NCBI GenBank assembly: GCA_009780275.1
Contig: WRAI01000012.1
Location: forward strand, 1-59,409
Length of the DNA: 59,409 nt
Direction: 5' to 3'
DNA from: Oscillospiraceae bacterium
Lineage (GTDB): Bacteria; Bacillota; Clostridia; Oscillospirales; UBA929
Shown: one piece after another, positions 42,607 through 51,401 of the stretch
Numbering within the stretch: the stretch's first letter is position 1
Layout of the letters: the number at the start of each line of letters is the position of its first letter
Notes under the pieces: generated by a model
Database searches by the model: none
Told to the model about the DNA's origin: nothing
The model's input: the letters and a program-made list of their open reading frames with translations, nothing else
Position numbers and translations under genes: made by a program

Positions 42607-43857
42607 CTACAACCGTCCGATATCTGTCCGAAAAAAGGCACCTTCAAAGGCAATGGGGCGCAATGCCGTGTATGCTGCCGCCAATGCCTCGGGCATATTT
42701 TCGCCCAACGCCGTAATGCCCAGCACACGTCCGCCGTTTGTAACAACTTGTCCGTTTGTATTCGCCGTTCCTGCGTGAAAAACAATGGCATCTTGCACAT
42801 CGTCCAAGCCGGTAATTGGAAAGCCCTTGGGATAATCGCCCGGGTAGCCGCCTGAAGCCATAACGATACAGACAGACGCTTGCTTTCTCCATGCAATCGG
42901 GCAGTCAGCCAGTTTGCCGTCGATAATTGCAAGACAGATATCGACCAAATCGCTGTCGAGCAACGGTAAAATGGCCTGCGCCTCTGGGTCACCGAACCGT
43001 GCGTTGTATTCGATAACTTTTGGCCCGTCGGGCGTAAGCATCAGCCCAAAATAAATCACGCCTTTGAATGGTCGTCCCTCAGTCGCCATGCCTTGAATGG
43101 TGGGCAGGAATATATCACGCTCGCAAATCGCTGCAATGTCAGGCGTATAGTGCGGCGACGGGCAGATAGCGCCCATGCCGCCGGTGTTTGGGCCTTGGTC
43201 GCCGTCAAATGCTCGTTTGTGGTCTTGCGATGACGGCATTGCCTTAACCGTGGCGCCATCGGTGAACGCCAGTACAGTGACTTCGGGTCCCGTCATACAC
43301 TCCTCAATCACCACACGATTGCCAGATGCACCAAATCGTCCGCCGCTCATCATGGAAATAACAGCATCACGCGCTTCGTCTTCCGTTTGTGCGATAATGA
43401 CACCCTTGCCCAGCGCAAGCCCGTCAGCCTTGATAACGACAGGCATTGATTGTGTTTCTAAATATGCCAGCGCGGCGGTTTGATCGTCAAAAGTTTGATA
43501 TTTTGCCGTCGGGATGCCGTGTTTCTGCATAAACGCCTTAGAAAAAACCTTGCTGCCCTCTAAAATGGCGGCATTGGCGCGTGGCCCAAATGCAGGGATA
43601 CCGAGGGCTTCCAGCTTGTCGACCAGCCCCAATGCCAACGGGTCATCGGGCGCGACAAATACTAAGTCGGGTTTATTTGATTCCGCCCAGCTGCAAATGC
43701 CGTCCAAATCAGTAGCAGGGTAGGGTAGGCAGGTTGCAATCTGCGCAATGCCGGCATTGCCCGGCGCGACAAAAAGTTCAGGCATGTGGCGGCTTTGCGA
43801 TAATTTCCATGCAATAGCATGTTCGCGGCCGCCGCCGCCGATAAGTAAGAGTTTCAT
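42607..43857 (-). CDS. purD: Phosphoribosylamine-glycine ligase
   Basis: Encodes 416 residues with an ATP-grasp fold: KLLLIGGGGREHAIAWKL, LVFVAPDDPLALGLVDKLE, KADGLALGKGVIIAQT, EYNARFGDPEAQAILPLL. It joins phosphoribosylamine and glycine to form GAR, step 2 of purine synthesis. The ATG at 43857 has GAGGAA upstream. It is last in the purM-purN-purH-purD cluster, 32 bases after purH. Confidence 0.96.
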   Translation of the reverse strand: MKLLLIGGGGREHAIAWKLSQSRHMPELFVAPGNAGIAQIATCLPYPATDLDGICSWAESNKPDLVFVAPDDPLALGLVDKLEALGIPAFGPRANAAILEGSKVFSKAFMQKHGIPTAKYQTFDDQTAALAYLETQSMPVVIKADGLALGKGVIIAQTEDEARDAVISMMSGGRFGASGNRVVIEECMTGPEVTVLAFTDGATVKAMPSSQDHKRAFDGDQGPNTGGMGAICPSPHYTPDIAAICERDIFLPTIQGMATEGRPFKGVIYFGLMLTPDGPKVIEYNARFGDPEAQAILPLLDSDLVDICLAIIDGKLADCPIAWRKQASVCIVMASGGYPGDYPKGFPITGLDDVQDAIVFHAGTANTNGQVVTNGGRVLGITALGENMPEALAAAYTALRPIAFEGAFFRTDIGRL

Positions 43858-43889
43858 GTAGAGATTCCTCAAGTTCTAAAATTTGCAGG

Positions 43890-45422
43890 TTAATGCACAA
43901 AATGTCGCATGCCAGTAAACAACATTGCAATGCTGTGTTTATCACACGCGTCAATCGAATCTTGGTCGCGGATTGAGCCGCCCGGCTGTATAATCGCCGC
44001 AATGCCTGCCGCTGCCGCCGCCTCCACGCAGTCAGACATAGGGAAGAACGCGTCGCTCGCCATGACGGAACCTTTGGCGTTTGCGCCCGCGTAGCGGAGG
44101 GCAATATCCAACGCTGTTACGCGGTTGCATTGCCCCGGGCCAATGCCGACGGTGCGCTTGCCATTGACAAGTACAATAGCGTTTGAACGTACATGTTTGA
44201 CCACTTTCCACGCAAAGTCAAGCTGCGTTTGCTGCTTGGGCGTGACCAACGCCTTACTGACGCGCTTGGTGCTTTCGTAAAGTTGCACATTCGCACTCTG
44301 CACCAACAAGCCGCCGGCAATTTGCTTGATTGTTCGCGTATCAATGGGCGTGAATTCGCTGATTTTGGGCAGTTCCATAACGCGGATGTTTTTCTTTTGT
44401 GTTAAGCACGCTAAGGCATCCGGCGCATAGCTTGGTGCAATGACGATTTCGATGAACATTTGGTTAATCGCCTCGGCGACCGCCGGTGTACACTCACGAT
44501 TCAGCGCGATAATGCCGCCGAAAATTGAAACTTTATCAGCTTCATAGGCATTGTGCCAAGCTTCGTCAATGCATTCGCCAATGCCTACGCCGCAAGGTGT
44601 CGCGTGCTTAACGGCGACGCAACATGGCTCAGCAAACTCTTTCACCAACGCAATCGCACCGTTCAAGTCATTGATGTTGCAATACGATAATTCTTTGCCA
44701 TGTAACTGTCGCGCATTAACCAAATCGCCGTCGTGCGGCGACAGTTCACGGTAATACGCTGCTGTTTGGTGCGGATTTTCACCGTAACGCAAATCTTGCT
44801 GCTTCTCGTAGGTCAATGTCAAATGTTCGGGATATGCTACGCTCTGCTCGTTATCAAAATATTGCGCAATTTGCGCATCGTACTGTGCCGTGTACTCAAA
44901 GACTTTGCGCGCTAACGTCAGTCTGTACTCCTGCGACACTTCGCCTGCCTGCAAGCATTCAAGCAATGGCGTGTAATCATCGGGTGACACAACAACACAG
45001 ACGTCCTGCCAATTCTTTGCCGCTGCGCGCAACATGGTAGGCCCGCCGATGTCAATGTTTTCAATGGCCTCATCGCGCGTGACGTTGGGCTTGGCAATTG
45101 TTTCGCGGAACGGGTAGAGATTGCACACCACGATATCAATCGGCGCAATGGCAAGCTCTTTAATTTGTGTCATATGCTTGGCATTGCCGCGTACGGCAAG
45201 AATGCCGCCGTGAACTTTGGGATGCAAGGTTTTTAGTCGCCCGTCAAGGCATTCGGGGAAGTCGGTCACCGCCTCGATAGGCGTGACATCCAGCCCTGAT
45301 TCAGCAATCAATTTTGCTGTACTGCCGGTCGATACAAGGTCGTAGCCAAGTGACTGTAATCCTTGCGCCAATTCGACCGCACCGCTTTTGTCAAATACGC
45401 TGATTAAGGCTCTTTTGTTCAT
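43890..45422 (-). CDS. purH: Bifunctional AICAR formyltransferase/IMP cyclohydrolase
   Basis: Encodes 510 residues. The N-terminal cyclohydrolase (about 1-195) begins KRALISVFDKSGAVELAQGL and has STGSTAKLIAESG; the C-terminal formyltransferase has LRYGENPHQTAAYYR, AVKHATPCGVG, IVIAPSYAPDAL. It performs the last two steps to IMP. AAGGAG lies before the ATG at 45422. The upstream 60 bases hold two TATAAT-like boxes, so a local promoter is possible. Confidence 0.96.
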   Translation of the reverse strand: MNKRALISVFDKSGAVELAQGLQSLGYDLVSTGSTAKLIAESGLDVTPIEAVTDFPECLDGRLKTLHPKVHGGILAVRGNAKHMTQIKELAIAPIDIVVCNLYPFRETIAKPNVTRDEAIENIDIGGPTMLRAAAKNWQDVCVVVSPDDYTPLLECLQAGEVSQEYRLTLARKVFEYTAQYDAQIAQYFDNEQSVAYPEHLTLTYEKQQDLRYGENPHQTAAYYRELSPHDGDLVNARQLHGKELSYCNINDLNGAIALVKEFAEPCCVAVKHATPCGVGIGECIDEAWHNAYEADKVSIFGGIIALNRECTPAVAEAINQMFIEIVIAPSYAPDALACLTQKKNIRVMELPKISEFTPIDTRTIKQIAGGLLVQSANVQLYESTKRVSKALVTPKQQTQLDFAWKVVKHVRSNAIVLVNGKRTVGIGPGQCNRVTALDIALRYAGANAKGSVMASDAFFPMSDCVEAAAAAGIAAIIQPGGSIRDQDSIDACDKHSIAMLFTGMRHFVH

Positions 45423-45486
45423 AGTGAATCTCCTTGCAATTATACATCCTATTATATTATACTGTGTTCTGCAATGCAGCAAATGC

Positions 45487-45684
45487 TTATTTTGTGCTAT
45501 CCTCGTCAATTACGGGATTTCCATCCTTGTCGAGAAGTGGCGTCAAGCCACCTGCGCTCACGTACTTGTAAAACAAATATTGCGCCCCCGTTTTTTTATC
45601 ACGGAGAACGGTTGCCCATTCTCCCATCCCAAACATATCCGTATATAATTTTTCGAAACGTTTTTCTGGTTTAGCCTTTTTCAT
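45487..45684 (-). CDS. DUF6440-like small protein
   Basis: Encodes 65 residues: charged start, then EWATVLRDKKTGAQYLFYKY and AGGLTPLLDKDGNPV. The RDKxTGxQYLF...GGLTPLLDxDGxP pattern fits the small DUF6440 family of Firmicutes. AAGGA lies before the ATG. It is inserted within the purine cluster between purN and purH, in the same direction. Function unknown. Confidence 0.65.
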   Translation of the reverse strand: MKKAKPEKRFEKLYTDMFGMGEWATVLRDKKTGAQYLFYKYVSAGGLTPLLDKDGNPVIDEDSTK

Positions 45685-45751
45685 AATTGTATAATCCTTT
45701 TCATTTAGCTATTGTGTAATATCTAACTCGTTGCAATGCACAAAATATAAA

Positions 45752-46369
45752 TTAGCAACTATAAACCTTCCGCCCCTCAACACGCAACTTCCCCTCACAA
45801 TGCCGGCGCACCGCGTCGCACAACAATGGCCATTCACATTCCTCCATCACGCGCCGCTGCAGCGTTTGCGGCGTATCGTCAGGCAACACATCAATGGATT
45901 TTTGCGCAATTACAGGACCGCTATCCGTTTCCGGCCAAACGTAATGCGCCGTTGCGCCCGTGAGCTTGACGCCGTAAGCCAGCGCGGCTTCATGCACGCG
46001 CAAACCATAAAATCCATCACCACAAAAAGCGGGAATGAGTGACGGGTGGATGTTGATAATACGGTTGTGGTACGTTTTGCAGAAGATCGGCGACAACACC
46101 GTTAAAAAACCGGCAAGAACCACTAAATCAATGTCGTGTGTTGTCAAAACGTCCATAACGGCGCGAGTAAATTTTTCGCGGTCGGGATACTCTTTCTTTG
46201 ATACGACAGCCGTTGTAATGCCCGCAGTTTGCGCTCGCTCAAGTGCAAAAACATCGAGTCGGGATGACAGCACCAGTGCAATTTCGGCATTCGAGAACAT
46301 TTCCCTTGCATCAATTAAGGCCTGCAAATTTGTTCCGCCGCCGCTGACCAGAACCGCAATTTTTATCAT
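45752..46369 (-). CDS. purN: Phosphoribosylglycinamide formyltransferase
   Basis: Encodes 205 residues with IAVLVSGGGTNLQALIDARE (phosphate binding), INIHPSLIPAF (catalytic Asn and His) and VWPETDSGPVIAQK (catalytic Asp). It transfers a formyl group from 10-formyl-THF to GAR. The ATG overlaps the purM stop by 4 bases. Confidence 0.95.
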   Translation of the reverse strand: MIKIAVLVSGGGTNLQALIDAREMFSNAEIALVLSSRLDVFALERAQTAGITTAVVSKKEYPDREKFTRAVMDVLTTHDIDLVVLAGFLTVLSPIFCKTYHNRIINIHPSLIPAFCGDGFYGLRVHEAALAYGVKLTGATAHYVWPETDSGPVIAQKSIDVLPDDTPQTLQRRVMEECEWPLLCDAVRRHCEGKLRVEGRKVYSC

Positions 46370-47385
46370 AAGTGCACGCCCTCGTTTTTGATGACTTCAC
46401 CTACGATATATGCGTTTTCGCCAACGGCATCCAATGCTGTAATTGCCGCCTGAGCCTCTTCTTTAGAAATAACACAGATTAAGCCTAGCCCCATGTTAAA
46501 TGTGCCGTATAAATCTTCTTTGCTCAAGTTGCCGCGCTCGGCCAGTAAATCAAAGATCGCGGGGCGGGGGAAAGCTTGTAAGTCAATCTTTACTCCCAAG
46601 CCGCTCGGCAACATACGCGGAATATTTTCATAAAACCCGCCGCCGGTGATATGGCTGATACCTTTAATCGTAATCCCTTGCAGCAACGCTTGAATCGCCG
46701 AAACATAAATACGCGTGGGCGTAAGCAACTCTTCGCCCAATGTTTTGCCGAGCGACGGTATAAAATCCGATAATCCTTCACGTGAGCAATCAAAAATCTC
46801 ACGAATCAGTGTAAATCCGTTGGAATGAACGCCCGTTGACGGCAGTCCAAGCAGTACGTCACCCTCTTGTGCGGCATCGTTGTCCACCATTTTAGGCTTG
46901 TCTACCATGCCGACGCAAAAGCCGACCAAATCGTAATCACCCGCAGCGTAAACGGCAGGCATTTCGGCTGTTTCGCCGCCGACGAGGGCGCAGCCGGCTT
47001 GACGGCAACCTTCGGCAACACCGCTGACGAGCTCAGCTACTTTCTCGGGAATGGTTTTGTGAATGCCGATGTAGTCAAGGAAAAATAGTGGCTGTGCACC
47101 TGAGCAAGCCACATCGTTGGCACACATGGCAACACAGTCAATGCCGATGGTGTCATGCTTATCCAGTTCAACGGCAAGTTTGACTTTCGTGCCGACACTG
47201 TCCGTACCCGACACGAACACAGGTGTGTCCAACCCGCCAAAATCAGGCTGAAACAGTCCGCCGAATCCACCCAAACTGCCCAGTACGCCTGGGATGTAGG
47301 TTGATTCAACCGACTGCTTCATCAATTCAACAGCCTTGTAACCGGCCTCGACATCAACGCCGGCTTGAGCATAACGCTGGCTCAT
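46366..47385 (-). CDS. purM: Phosphoribosylformylglycinamidine cyclo-ligase
   Basis: Encodes 339 residues: SQRYAQAGVDVEAGYKAVEL, FVSGTDSVGTKVKLAVEL, MCANDVACSGAQPLFFLDYI, LVGGETAEMPAVY, GLPSTGVHSNGFTLIR and HITGGGFYENIPRML. It closes the imidazole ring to give AIR. AAGGAG precedes the ATG at 47385. It leads the pur cluster and lies 81 bases after the VanW gene, with no terminator found between, so it may be read from the VanW promoter or one not recognised. Confidence 0.96.
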   Translation of the reverse strand: MSQRYAQAGVDVEAGYKAVELMKQSVESTYIPGVLGSLGGFGGLFQPDFGGLDTPVFVSGTDSVGTKVKLAVELDKHDTIGIDCVAMCANDVACSGAQPLFFLDYIGIHKTIPEKVAELVSGVAEGCRQAGCALVGGETAEMPAVYAAGDYDLVGFCVGMVDKPKMVDNDAAQEGDVLLGLPSTGVHSNGFTLIREIFDCSREGLSDFIPSLGKTLGEELLTPTRIYVSAIQALLQGITIKGISHITGGGFYENIPRMLPSGLGVKIDLQAFPRPAIFDLLAERGNLSKEDLYGTFNMGLGLICVISKEEAQAAITALDAVGENAYIVGEVIKNEGVHL

Positions 47386-47466
47386 ATAAATTCTCCTTTT
47401 GTGCAATGGTTTGAGGCGGAATGTTGGTTTCTTACTAGGTTTGTCGGTTTCAGTTATGCTTGATAC

Positions 47467-49905
47467 TTAACCGCCGTATCCATCGTCGGGTGGTATGGGA
47501 TCAGGTGAAGGTGGCGGCGGCGATGGAGGAGGTGGTGCTGGTGAAGGCGGCGGTGGTGGTGGCGCAGGCGGGTCAGTGGGCGGTGGCGTCGGTGAAGGCG
47601 GTGGTGGCGCGGGCGGGTCAGCGGGTGGTGGTGCCGCCTGATGGTTTGGAACCATATCCGCCGAACCGACTTCTATCGTGCGCGGGCGCATACGATAGAC
47701 ATCACGGCCTAAAAATTCTGTGCGCACCAGCACGCCGTCGCGATAGATACGGCGGTGCGCTTCACTGGTAAACCCGGTTGAGCCGCCATCGGTTACGCGC
47801 TGATTGCCGGCACCGAGTGCAGGATTATGCACATGTACGGTTTGAATAGGTGTTGAGCCAAGCTGTGTTGACACAATGCTTACAGTATAATTGTTGGTGC
47901 GTGTGCCCATAATGCGCACGCGCACACGGTTGCTGTTTGGGTGTTCCACCACTAATCGAATGGGATATGGCGAAGTGTTGCGGAAGCGGAAATCGAGTGA
48001 ACCCCAAAAAATGGCCGCATCTTGACTCAATGGTGAATATGCTACACGGAAGCCATGCTGATGTCGTTCAACGATCTCCATATTGCCGCGCAATGCCGCC
48101 ATATAAAGAGTAGAAGATACTTGACAAATGCCGCCACCAAGCATTTGCTCAGTCCGGCCGGCAATGAAGCCGATTCCGCTTTGGAAGCCGCGCGCTGCCG
48201 TACGCTGTCCGACTCTACGGTTGAATGAGAAGACATCGCCGGGGTTGAGAATCATGCCGTTAATGAGTTGTGACGATAAGCGTACGTTGGTTTGGCGGCC
48301 TGCTGAGAAGTCTAAAATATCTGTATGGATATCGGCAAGCACATCGTTGAAAAAACCTGTTTGTTGTTGTGTACGCAAAGCCGCCGCCGTCAATGTTGGT
48401 TTGACGACAGTCAGCGGCACGACAACGGGGTTATCTGATATCGTTTCGAGCAGTTCGTTGGCTTTGTCGATGTCTAACCTCAGCCCGGACTGTTCTTCGG
48501 TAATGTCTTGGCCATTGGCTTGCAATGCTGCGTTGCGCATAGGAATGTATACTTCTTCGGCAATCTCGTCCAGTGAGATAGTTTGCCGCTCGGTCACTGC
48601 GGCGGCAAAGGAAACAGGCTCCGGCACAGTGCCTGTGACGATAGAAAGAAAAGCCTCAACAAATGAGTCGGCAATGGCTTGGTTGTCAAACTCGACACCG
48701 TCTGCGCCACGCCAAATATAGATACTTTCGTTGTTGATTTCCACCGAGTCGTGTTGCAGCTCAACAGCACGTGGTTCGATAAAATCATCAACAATTTCCG
48801 TAATGCGCTCAATATCAAGGTTGAGTTCGGCGGCTGAGTTGATTTCTATGGGGTTGTTGCGCAGGCGCACAATGGTGCGCATACGTGTGAAAACATTGCC
48901 CTCGCGCCCGTAGTTAAACGCGCGCTCCACAGCATCATCAGTCAGATGACGCAGGTCGATATCATCGGTAGTAATGGTCAACGTAACATCATCAATATTA
49001 ACGCTTACGTTAGTGATTCGCTGCTCATTGTCGTCAAGGGCCCAGTCGCTGATATGGCTGGCATCAAAAGTTTCTTGCGCTTCTTCTCTGGTCATACCGC
49101 CGAAAGCAACACCATTAATGTAGATGCCGTCGTAGATAACGTCTGATGACAGCGTGATAGCAGTAAAAATTGCAACAAAAACCAACAACGCTGCTACTAC
49201 CGATGATGCGGCAATGATAGCAATTTTAATGCCTTTTCTCTTGTCTTTGCACACTGCCTTGTTCAGCGGAACTGGCGGGGCTTCCGAGGCAGTTTGTTCG
49301 ATAGAAGCTACCGTTATGGTCGATGGCTTTTTTTGCTGTTTAGCCGTGATATGTATGGTTTTTTTTGTGGGTGCTTTTTGTGCCTTTGGCGGTTTGACAG
49401 GTGCTTTTTTTTCTGTTGCCGCCGGCGGAGTTTTAATTGCTGTTGGCTCTTTTTCTAATGTTGCCGTCGCTGCTGCTGTCTTTACGGCATCTTTGCTTGC
49501 CGCTGATTGACTCATTGTCGTTGTCGCGACTTGATTCTTGCCTGGCGTCAACGTGTCAGCTATTTCTTTAGGTGATTCTTCGGGCGTTGCCGCCGGCTTC
49601 TTATGTGGTGCTGTTGGCTTGGGTACAGTTTTTGACGCGGCTTTTGGCGCCGCTTTGGTTGGCAATTTTGTCGCAGTGCCTGATTTGGCTTGCGGCTTTT
49701 TTGTGGGGGGAGATGGCTTTTTCGGTGTTGGCAGTTTTGTCACAGGTTTGACGGTTGCCTTTTCGGATGCAACAGAAGCAACCGTATCCTTTTCAGCTAC
49801 GGCTTCAATCGGCGGCATTGGCTTGGCTGTGGATGGTTTTGTTGCTTTTTTCTTTGGGCTATTTTGTGAAGCATTGCCCGGCTTGCGGACAGGTCCTTTG
49901 CTCAT
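47467..49905 (-). CDS. VanW family membrane-anchored protein with Pro-rich tail
   Basis: Encodes 812 residues: a Lys/Ala/Pro/Thr-rich N-terminal part of about 228 residues, one membrane helix (about 232-252), a peptidoglycan-binding-like region (about 260-500), the VanW domain (about 575-690; QSGIGFIAGRTEQMLGGGIC, QVSSTLYMAALRGN, GFRVAYSPLSQDAA), a G5-like stretch and an extensin-like tail of Pro, Asp, Ala and Ser (about 765-812). VanW domains are linked to cell wall functions, with unknown biochemistry. The tail would reach into the wall. GAGGTG lies before the ATG. Confidence 0.85.
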   Translation of the reverse strand: MSKGPVRKPGNASQNSPKKKATKPSTAKPMPPIEAVAEKDTVASVASEKATVKPVTKLPTPKKPSPPTKKPQAKSGTATKLPTKAAPKAASKTVPKPTAPHKKPAATPEESPKEIADTLTPGKNQVATTTMSQSAASKDAVKTAAATATLEKEPTAIKTPPAATEKKAPVKPPKAQKAPTKKTIHITAKQQKKPSTITVASIEQTASEAPPVPLNKAVCKDKRKGIKIAIIAASSVVAALLVFVAIFTAITLSSDVIYDGIYINGVAFGGMTREEAQETFDASHISDWALDDNEQRITNVSVNIDDVTLTITTDDIDLRHLTDDAVERAFNYGREGNVFTRMRTIVRLRNNPIEINSAAELNLDIERITEIVDDFIEPRAVELQHDSVEINNESIYIWRGADGVEFDNQAIADSFVEAFLSIVTGTVPEPVSFAAAVTERQTISLDEIAEEVYIPMRNAALQANGQDITEEQSGLRLDIDKANELLETISDNPVVVPLTVVKPTLTAAALRTQQQTGFFNDVLADIHTDILDFSAGRQTNVRLSSQLINGMILNPGDVFSFNRRVGQRTAARGFQSGIGFIAGRTEQMLGGGICQVSSTLYMAALRGNMEIVERHQHGFRVAYSPLSQDAAIFWGSLDFRFRNTSPYPIRLVVEHPNSNRVRVRIMGTRTNNYTVSIVSTQLGSTPIQTVHVHNPALGAGNQRVTDGGSTGFTSEAHRRIYRDGVLVRTEFLGRDVYRMRPRTIEVGSADMVPNHQAAPPPADPPAPPPPSPTPPPTDPPAPPPPPPSPAPPPPSPPPPSPDPIPPDDGYGG

Positions 49906-49952
49906 TGTACACCTCGCATTGGGATTTCTCTTGACTAAAATTCTTCAAGCAC

Positions 49953-49981
49953 ATTATATACGATGCTGCAACAAAATACAA
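49953..49981 (-). promoter_or_regulatory. SigA promoter for the VanW gene
   Basis: On the minus strand TTGTAT (49976-49981) and TATAAT (49953-49958) with a 17-base spacer, about 48 bases before the ATG. The stretch from here to 50164 is AT-rich and shows no other feature. Confidence 0.7.
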
Positions 49982-50164
49982 TAACAAAACGGTTACAAAT
50001 TCAAGAAAATTTTGCATAACGGAAAGAATTATGTCACCCTACACACAAAATTTGCTCTGAAATTATCGAAAAAGACGACAAAAATCCTGATAAATGCCCG
50101 GCAAAGACAAAACAAATGTCACACAAGCACCCGACGAAATTTATAAAAAATCTAAAAATTATGA

Positions 50165-50193
50165 TTGACAAGTGCATGAGAGTGTGATATATT
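50165..50193 (+). promoter_or_regulatory. SigA promoter for the SigH-like gene
   Basis: TTGACA (50165-50170) and TATATT (50188-50193) with a 17-base spacer, 43 bases before the ATG at 50237. Confidence 0.8.
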
Positions 50194-50236
50194 GATTGAG
50201 AGTAAGCGGAGATAGTTGGCATAAGAGGAGTTGCGC

Positions 50237-50821
50237 ATGAGGGCAAAAGCATTGCGGTTGTTGGATGATACGACCTTGTGCGGCCAAGCGCAAGCAGGAG
50301 ACCGACAAGCCGAAGAATTGCTGATTTTGCGATATACACGGCACGTGCGACGTTGTGCCCATCCGTTATTTTTAATGGGCGGAGACAATGAAGACCTCAA
50401 CCAAGAAGGGTTGTTGGGACTTTTGTCAGCCATTCGTGATTACCGGGCTGACGGCACGGCGGCATTTGCTACCTACGCTGAAACCTGCATTCGTAATCGT
50501 TTGGCATCGGCTATTTCCAAAGCCAATCGGCTGAAACATACACCATTGAACTCTTCCTTGTCGATGGACGTGCCGCAGTTGGCAGCTGTGCTACATGACT
50601 TTAATGTGATTGATCCAGAGAAGTGGGTGATTGAGCGCGAAGAGGGACGTGAGTTCGCGCAGTTGCTGGCTGGAATGCTGTCAAGCATTGAATCGAGAGT
50701 GTTGCAATTGTATTGCGATGGGTATTCCTACCGTGAGATTGCTGCGCAGATGAATGTGAAAAGCAAGACGGTGGATAACGCCATCCAGCGCATCAAGAAA
50801 AAATTAAGAAGTGTTTTGTAA
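50237..50821 (+). CDS. sigH: SigH-like RNA polymerase sigma factor
   Basis: Encodes 194 residues. Region 2 has NEDLNQEGLLGLLSAIRDYR and FATYAETCIRNRLASAISKA; LKHTPLNSSLSMD and the C-terminal VKSKTVDNAIQRIKKKL match the stationary-phase and sporulation factor SigH (Spo0H). SigH starts the sporulation cascade in Bacillus and Clostridia. The ATG at 50237 follows AGAGGAG; a TTG at 50231 is inside the spacer. It has a consensus promoter and a weak terminator. A second SigH-like paralogue elsewhere cannot be excluded. Confidence 0.75.
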   Translation: MRAKALRLLDDTTLCGQAQAGDRQAEELLILRYTRHVRRCAHPLFLMGGDNEDLNQEGLLGLLSAIRDYRADGTAAFATYAETCIRNRLASAISKANRLKHTPLNSSLSMDVPQLAAVLHDFNVIDPEKWVIEREEGREFAQLLAGMLSSIESRVLQLYCDGYSYREIAAQMNVKSKTVDNAIQRIKKKLRSVL

Positions 50822-50860
50822 GAGACAATGCCTACACCGTTCCGCAAAGATAGTAACCCC

Positions 50861-50880
50861 GCCTCGCCAGAGGCATTATT
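50861..50880 (+). terminator. Weak terminator after the SigH-like gene
   Basis: GCCTC/GAGGC with a GCCA loop (50861-50874), then ATTATT. The tail is not a pure T-run, so read-through into the tRNA-like leader is likely. Confidence 0.4.
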
Positions 50881-50886
50881 ATATGT

Positions 50887-50952
50887 GCCCATGTAGCTTA
50901 AATCACCAGAGCGCGCAACAACGAGGTGTCGGTGCAAATCCGTCCACGGGCA
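50887..50952 (+). ncRNA. Truncated tRNA-like fold upstream of a zinc-ribbon gene
   Basis: The sequence folds into most of a cloverleaf. The acceptor arm is GCCCATG (50887-50893) with CACGGGC (50945-50951), one A-C mismatch. TA at 50894-50895 matches U8-A9. The D-arm is GCTT/GAGC (50896-50899 with 50909-50912) with a 9-base loop. The T-arm is GTCGG/CCGTC (50928-50932 with 50940-50944, one mismatch) around a loop TGCAAAT; the normal loop is TTCAAAT. A73 follows. Only 15 bases lie between D- and T-arms instead of about 22, so a normal anticodon arm is absent. No Sec or suppressor type explains it. It may be a tRNA relic or a tRNA-mimic leader of the next gene, which starts 31 bases later. Confidence 0.4.
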
Positions 50953-50982
50953 AAGAAAATCACCAAAAGTGAGGGAAAACCA

Positions 50983-51264
50983 ATGTACGAAGACAAAACC
51001 CTGAAGTGCAAGGATTGCGATGAAGATTTTATCTTTACCGCAGGAGAGCAAGAGTTCTACGCAGAGCGTGGCTTCCAGAATGAGCCGCAACGTTGTAAGA
51101 ACTGCCGCGACGCTCGTAAAAACGCGCCGCGCGTTCGTGAATTCTTCTCGGCAACTTGCGCCGCTTGCGGCGGTGAGGCAAAAGTGCCTTTCGAGCCCAA
51201 GACCGATCGTCCCGTTTATTGCAGCGACTGCTTCTCGCGTACACGCGAAGAAGGCAGCTACTAA
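50983..51264 (+). CDS. Zinc-ribbon domain protein
   Basis: Encodes 93 residues with two zinc-binding units: a first probable zinc ribbon (CKDCDEDFIF...RCKNCRDARK) and a second CAACGGEAKVPF...YCSDCF. Such small proteins are common and highly expressed in Clostridia but of unknown role; an RNA- or nucleic-acid-binding function is plausible. The ATG at 50983 is behind GAGGG; an open frame from 50926 would run through the tRNA-like element. It ends at a strong terminator. Confidence 0.85.
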   Translation: MYEDKTLKCKDCDEDFIFTAGEQEFYAERGFQNEPQRCKNCRDARKNAPRVREFFSATCAACGGEAKVPFEPKTDRPVYCSDCFSRTREEGSY

Positions 51265-51277
51265 GATTTAACGCGAC

Positions 51278-51316
51278 AATACTCCCCCGAATGCTTTGCG
51301 TTTGGGGGAGTATTTT
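51278..51316 (+). terminator. Intrinsic terminator of the zinc-ribbon gene
   Basis: AATACTCCCCC (51278-51288) pairs with GGGGGAGTATT (51304-51314), followed by TT, 13 bases after the stop. The gap from here to 51401 shows nothing recognisable. Confidence 0.85.
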
Positions 51317-51401
51317 GTTGGTGTTGTGGAGAAGAGTCACCATCCTTACACAGAGGGGCATGCGACAAAAGGCGGGTGAGCATAGACATTGGCTCCCTAC
51401 G

